A stretch of DNA of 7,533 bases, taken from positions 2,030 to 9,562 of the forward strand of contig LCJJ01000032.1 in the NCBI GenBank assembly GCA_000999175.1. The letters are read 5' to 3'. Positions 5,925-7,533 of this stretch are shown in pieces (position 1 is the stretch's first letter; each line of letters begins with the position of its first letter). The notes under the pieces were generated by a model that was given only the letters and a program-made list of their open reading frames with translations, was not told the origin of the DNA and searched no databases. This DNA comes from Parcubacteria group bacterium GW2011_GWB1_44_7. Lineage in GTDB: Bacteria; Patescibacteria; Paceibacteria; UBA9973; DSPV01. A program made the position numbers and the translations under genes.

Positions 5925-5945
5925 AAATACCAACGGGCTTTTTTG
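5910..5945 (+). terminator. Intrinsic terminator of the cassette
   Basis: AAAGCCC (5910-5916) pairs with GGGCTTT (5935-5941) around an 18-base loop, followed by six T (5939-5944). The left arm and the loop contain the methyltransferase stop codon (5922-5924), so the coding end and the terminator overlap. VapC ends 11 bases further on from the other side. Confidence 0.75.
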
Positions 5946-5955
5946 TTTGGAGAAT

Positions 5956-6339
5956 TTAAATTCTCTCTAATTTCAAATCTGGGATCTTGCGGAAATCTTT
6001 ATCATTGCGCGTAATCAAGGGCGTAATCAAGGTTGTATTAGTAAGAAGAGCTGTTGCGGCAATGGCGCTGTCAGGAATTTTGATATTAAAATCTCGTCTT
6101 AATTTTGCTGCCAATTTAGCAACCCTGGAATCAATTGGGACATTAAATGTGGTTTCCAAGATAGCTTCTATATTGCTTAATTCTATCTGGCTTACGTTCT
6201 TTGAACTGAAAAGTTCAATCTCCACCATCGCCGAAACATATAAAGTAACAGGCCTTGCCAGAATTTTATTTAAAAATTGAACGGCGTCTTTATCGCCGTT
6301 CAGATAATAAATTATTGCGTTAGTATCCAGCGTATACAC
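5956..6339 (-). CDS. vapC: PIN-domain ribonuclease toxin, VapC-like, with internal 12-bp duplication
   Basis: This 127-residue protein has the VapC PIN fold. Magnesium-binding acidic residues appear as Asp5 in MYTLDTN, Glu42 in EIEL, Asp90 in IPDSAIAA and Asp113 in RNDKDF. VapC toxins cleave tRNA or rRNA and are held inactive by the partner antitoxin, here probably the product of the gene two bases upstream. The start is GTG at 6339, fixed by the usual MxxLDTN beginning. An oddity is the stretch LITPLITRND: the DNA is an exact 12-bp tandem repeat (6009-6020 and 6021-6032), and dropping one copy gives the ordinary TLITRND motif. The four extra residues sit four positions before the last catalytic Asp and may reduce or abolish activity. 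The antitoxin may therefore be free of selection. Confidence 0.88.
   Translation of the reverse strand: MYTLDTNAIIYYLNGDKDAVQFLNKILARPVTLYVSAMVEIELFSSKNVSQIELSNIEAILETTFNVPIDSRVAKLAAKLRRDFNIKIPDSAIAATALLTNTTLITPLITRNDKDFRKIPDLKLERI
6009..6032. repeat. Exact 12-bp tandem duplication within vapC
   Basis: GCGTAATCAAGG occurs twice head to tail, at 6009-6020 and 6021-6032. Being 12 bases, it keeps the VapC frame and adds four residues next to the catalytic RND motif. It looks like a replication slippage product. Confidence 0.95.
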
Positions 6340-6341
6340 AA

Positions 6342-6524
6342 TTATTTCAGATGGGGCAATTTACGATCCCACTCGCGCCTTATTTTATTTAATTCTTTAA
6401 TTGGGTCGGGCTTTTTATTTTTCCACATTCCTCTTATTGATGTCCAAAGCAAAAGGCGCTGTCGCGGATTTAACATCGGACGGATAGGCGCGAGTATATT
6501 ATTTTGTGGGATGCTTAATTTCAT
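6342..6524 (-). CDS. Probable antitoxin partner of the PIN toxin
   Basis: This 60-residue basic protein ends with GMWKNKKPDPIKELNKIRREWDRK, the kind of amphipathic charged tail that antitoxins use to wrap a toxin. I recall similar tails on small genes before PIN toxins in CPR genomes, but I recognise no named DNA-binding domain in the N-terminal 30 residues (MKLSIPQNNI...). It ends two bases before the VapC GTG, the usual antitoxin-toxin order. No Shine-Dalgarno precedes the ATG at 6524. Function is assigned from position, size and tail; confidence is moderate. Confidence 0.65.
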   Translation of the reverse strand: MKLSIPQNNILAPIRPMLNPRQRLLLWTSIRGMWKNKKPDPIKELNKIRREWDRKLPHLK

Positions 6525-6532
6525 ATATATCT

Positions 6533-6561
6533 AACTTATCACAGTTTAGGAAAGATATCAA
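6533..6561 (-). promoter_or_regulatory. Candidate promoter of the toxin-antitoxin pair
   Basis: On the minus strand TTGATA (6556-6561) and TAAGTT (6533-6538) stand 17 bases apart, with TG one base before the -10. Transcription would begin about two bases before the antitoxin ATG, so the mRNA would be nearly leaderless. The -10 is a weak match. Confidence 0.35.
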
Positions 6562-6570
6562 TTTCAATTT

Positions 6571-7329
6571 CTAAATCGCGCCGTTTCTTTGTCCAGAGAC
6601 TTGCGCCAGATAATGCTCCTCGATAGATTGGCCGTCTTTGATAAGTTCGTCTTTGGATTCAAGTGAGACGATTTTCCCGCCGAAGATTATTCCGATCCGG
6701 TCGCAGAGGCGCTGGGCTTCTTCGAGATAGTGCGTAGTCAGCAAAATCGTTTTCCCTTTTTTATTTAAATCCGTCAAAATACGCCATAAATCGTGCCGTA
6801 ATTCCACATCCACTCCGGCCGTTGGCTCGTCCAAAATCAATAAATCCGGATCGTGCACCATGGCGCGAGCAAGCATTACTCGGCGCTTATATCCGCCGGA
6901 AAGCGCCCGAAATGGAGTATTCGCATATTTTTCAAGCCCCAATTCTTTTGTAACCGCGTTGATTCTTTCTAGCCGTTCCTTTTTCGGAATTCCGAAATAC
7001 CCGCCGACAAAATATAAAATATCTTTCGGTTTTGCAAAAATATCGACATTATATTCCTGTGGAGAGATTCCGATTTTCTTTCGCGCCTCTCTGTAATTTT
7101 TAACGACGTCGAGCCCGAAAACCTTTATCTCGCCCGAGGTCACGCTTGCTGTTCCCGTGATACAGCTGATGGTTGAGGTTTTCCCCGCCCCATTCGGACC
7201 GAGAAATCCAAAAAACTCCCCTTTTTTAATTTCAAAGGAGATCCCGTCAACCGCAACTTTAGCGGCACCTGCCCCGCCGGAGGCGGGGTATTTTTTAACT
7301 AAATCTTTAACTTCAAGCGCTAAAGCCAT
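6571..7329 (-). CDS. ABC transporter ATP-binding protein, YadG-like
   Basis: This 252-residue ATPase has Walker A GPNGAGKT (44-51), Q-loop Gln91, the signature LSGGYKRR (143-150), Walker B LLILDEPT (163-170) and H-loop His200 in LLTTHYLEEA. The motifs resemble E. coli YadG, whose partner is the YadH permease; a YadH-like permease lies at 1376-2104, same strand, about 4.5 kb downstream. YadG is about 50 residues longer at the C-terminus. Between KKYP and KVAVDGISF there is an insertion ASGGAGAA (16-23), coded by a GC-rich palindrome. The start ATG at 7329 shares its A with the stop TGA of the upstream reading frame, so translation is coupled; a GTG at 7332 is an alternative. Confidence 0.93.
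   Translation of the reverse strand: MALALEVKDLVKKYPASGGAGAAKVAVDGISFEIKKGEFFGFLGPNGAGKTSTISCITGTASVTSGEIKVFGLDVVKNYREARKKIGISPQEYNVDIFAKPKDILYFVGGYFGIPKKERLERINAVTKELGLEKYANTPFRALSGGYKRRVMLARAMVHDPDLLILDEPTAGVDVELRHDLWRILTDLNKKGKTILLTTHYLEEAQRLCDRIGIIFGGKIVSLESKDELIKDGQSIEEHYLAQVSGQRNGAI
7272..7288. repeat. GC-rich palindrome inside the ABC ATPase gene
   Basis: CCCCGCC (7272-7278) and GGCGGGG (7282-7288) form a perfect 7-bp hairpin around GGA, extendable by a G-T wobble and a T-A pair. It lies in the part of the gene that encodes the ASGGAGAA insertion absent from YadG. It may be a small mobile palindromic repeat in frame. Confidence 0.7.
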
Positions 7330-7533
7330 CACCGTAATCTATCAGTGCTTGTCGCCTCCGAACTTGTCGCAGAAAGCATATTCTCGTCAAATAATCTCTT
7401 CCTTTTTCTTTCAGACCCCTCCCTTGATTGTTTGATTGATTCGCGAAACGACTTGACGTTCCCCAAGACAGAATTGATTTCTTCCCGAGACTCGGATCTC
7501 TCCTCGGACAGTTCTTTAAGTACTTCTTCGTGT
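7329..7533 (-). CDS. Partial unidentified protein, charged C-terminal coiled-coil-like tail
   Basis: The frame is open from the window edge to a TGA at 7331-7329 and gives 67 C-terminal residues; the start lies outside the window. The visible part is strongly charged, with HEEVLKELSEERSESREEIN, then KRKRKRLF-like basic runs (ERKRKRLFDENM), and a Ser/Thr-rich end (SATSSEATSTDRLR). The first half looks like an alpha-helical coiled coil. The stop overlaps the ATPase start as TGATG, which supports a real coding frame. No family can be named from this fragment; a membrane-linked or accessory protein of the ABC operon is one guess. Confidence 0.6.
   Translation of the reverse strand, partial: HEEVLKELSEERSESREEINSVLGNVKSFRESIKQSREGSERKRKRLFDENMLSATSSEATSTDRLR

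Noticed and set aside
5950..5965. 16-base palindrome GAGAATTTAAATTCTC over the VapC stop codon
   Set aside because: AT-rich with no loop; it partly encodes the last VapC residues and gives no clear terminator or site, so chance cannot be excluded.
6277..6534. Plus-strand open frame opposite the antitoxin
   Set aside because: No ribosome-binding site and no family; the minus-strand antitoxin-toxin arrangement explains the region.
1..7533. CRISPR array, transposase or integrase genes, attachment sites
   Set aside because: No regularly spaced repeats, no transposase or integrase motifs and no terminal inverted repeats around the cassette were found by reading.

Overview
The window looks like a piece of a bacterial chromosome from an uncultivated, small-genome lineage, most plausibly Patescibacteria/CPR. 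That placement is an inference, not a demonstration. It rests on several things together: an HU gene, a tRNA without encoded CCA, a DUF1059 protein, a TrmB-type regulator, a VapBC-like pair whose antitoxin has the 'MWKNKKPDP...KIRREWDR' tail, short hairpin repeats, and frequent lack of Shine-Dalgarno sequences.

Layout. (1) 1-414: an HU-family gene (+) with tandem promoters and a strong terminator that also serves the opposing gene. (2) 431-1134: on the minus strand, an unrecognised two-helix membrane protein, then tRNA-Gly(UCC), flanked by a REP-like palindrome on one side and a GAAA-loop hairpin on the other. (3) 1142-2871: on the minus strand, TrmB-family regulator, YadH-like ABC-2 permease (coupled by an ATGA overlap) and a DUF1059 protein. 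(4) 2872-3056: a divergent control region with an extended -10 promoter on each strand and several ATCAA/TTGAT half-sites. (5) 3057-5945: on the plus strand, a compact AT-rich three-gene cassette: a fold-III PLP decarboxylase homologue, a class IV aminotransferase and a class I SAM methyltransferase, closed by a terminator. (6) 5956-6524: on the minus strand, an antitoxin-like gene and a VapC-type PIN gene. (7) 6571-7533: on the minus strand, a YadG-like ABC ATPase translationally coupled to the end of an unidentified charged, coiled-coil-like protein that runs off the window.

How it may work together. The ATPase and the permease resemble the E. coli YadG/YadH pair, which is normally adjacent; here about 4.5 kb of regulator, biosynthetic cassette and toxin-antitoxin separate them. 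The cassette reads as a small amine/amino-acid modification pathway (PLP-fold enzyme, aminotransferase, methyltransferase) divergent from a ligand-sensing-type regulator that is cotranscribed with an export permease. A regulated make-and-export unit is therefore possible, but this is inference.

The most striking points are these. The decarboxylase homologue lacks the Schiff-base lysine and two further active-site residues. The PIN toxin carries an exact 12-bp tandem duplication beside its catalytic loop. The permease seems to lack about 13 residues in its most conserved region. The ATPase carries a palindromic in-frame insertion. The tRNA-Gly has an apparent A19-U56 replacement of the near-universal G19-C56 pair.
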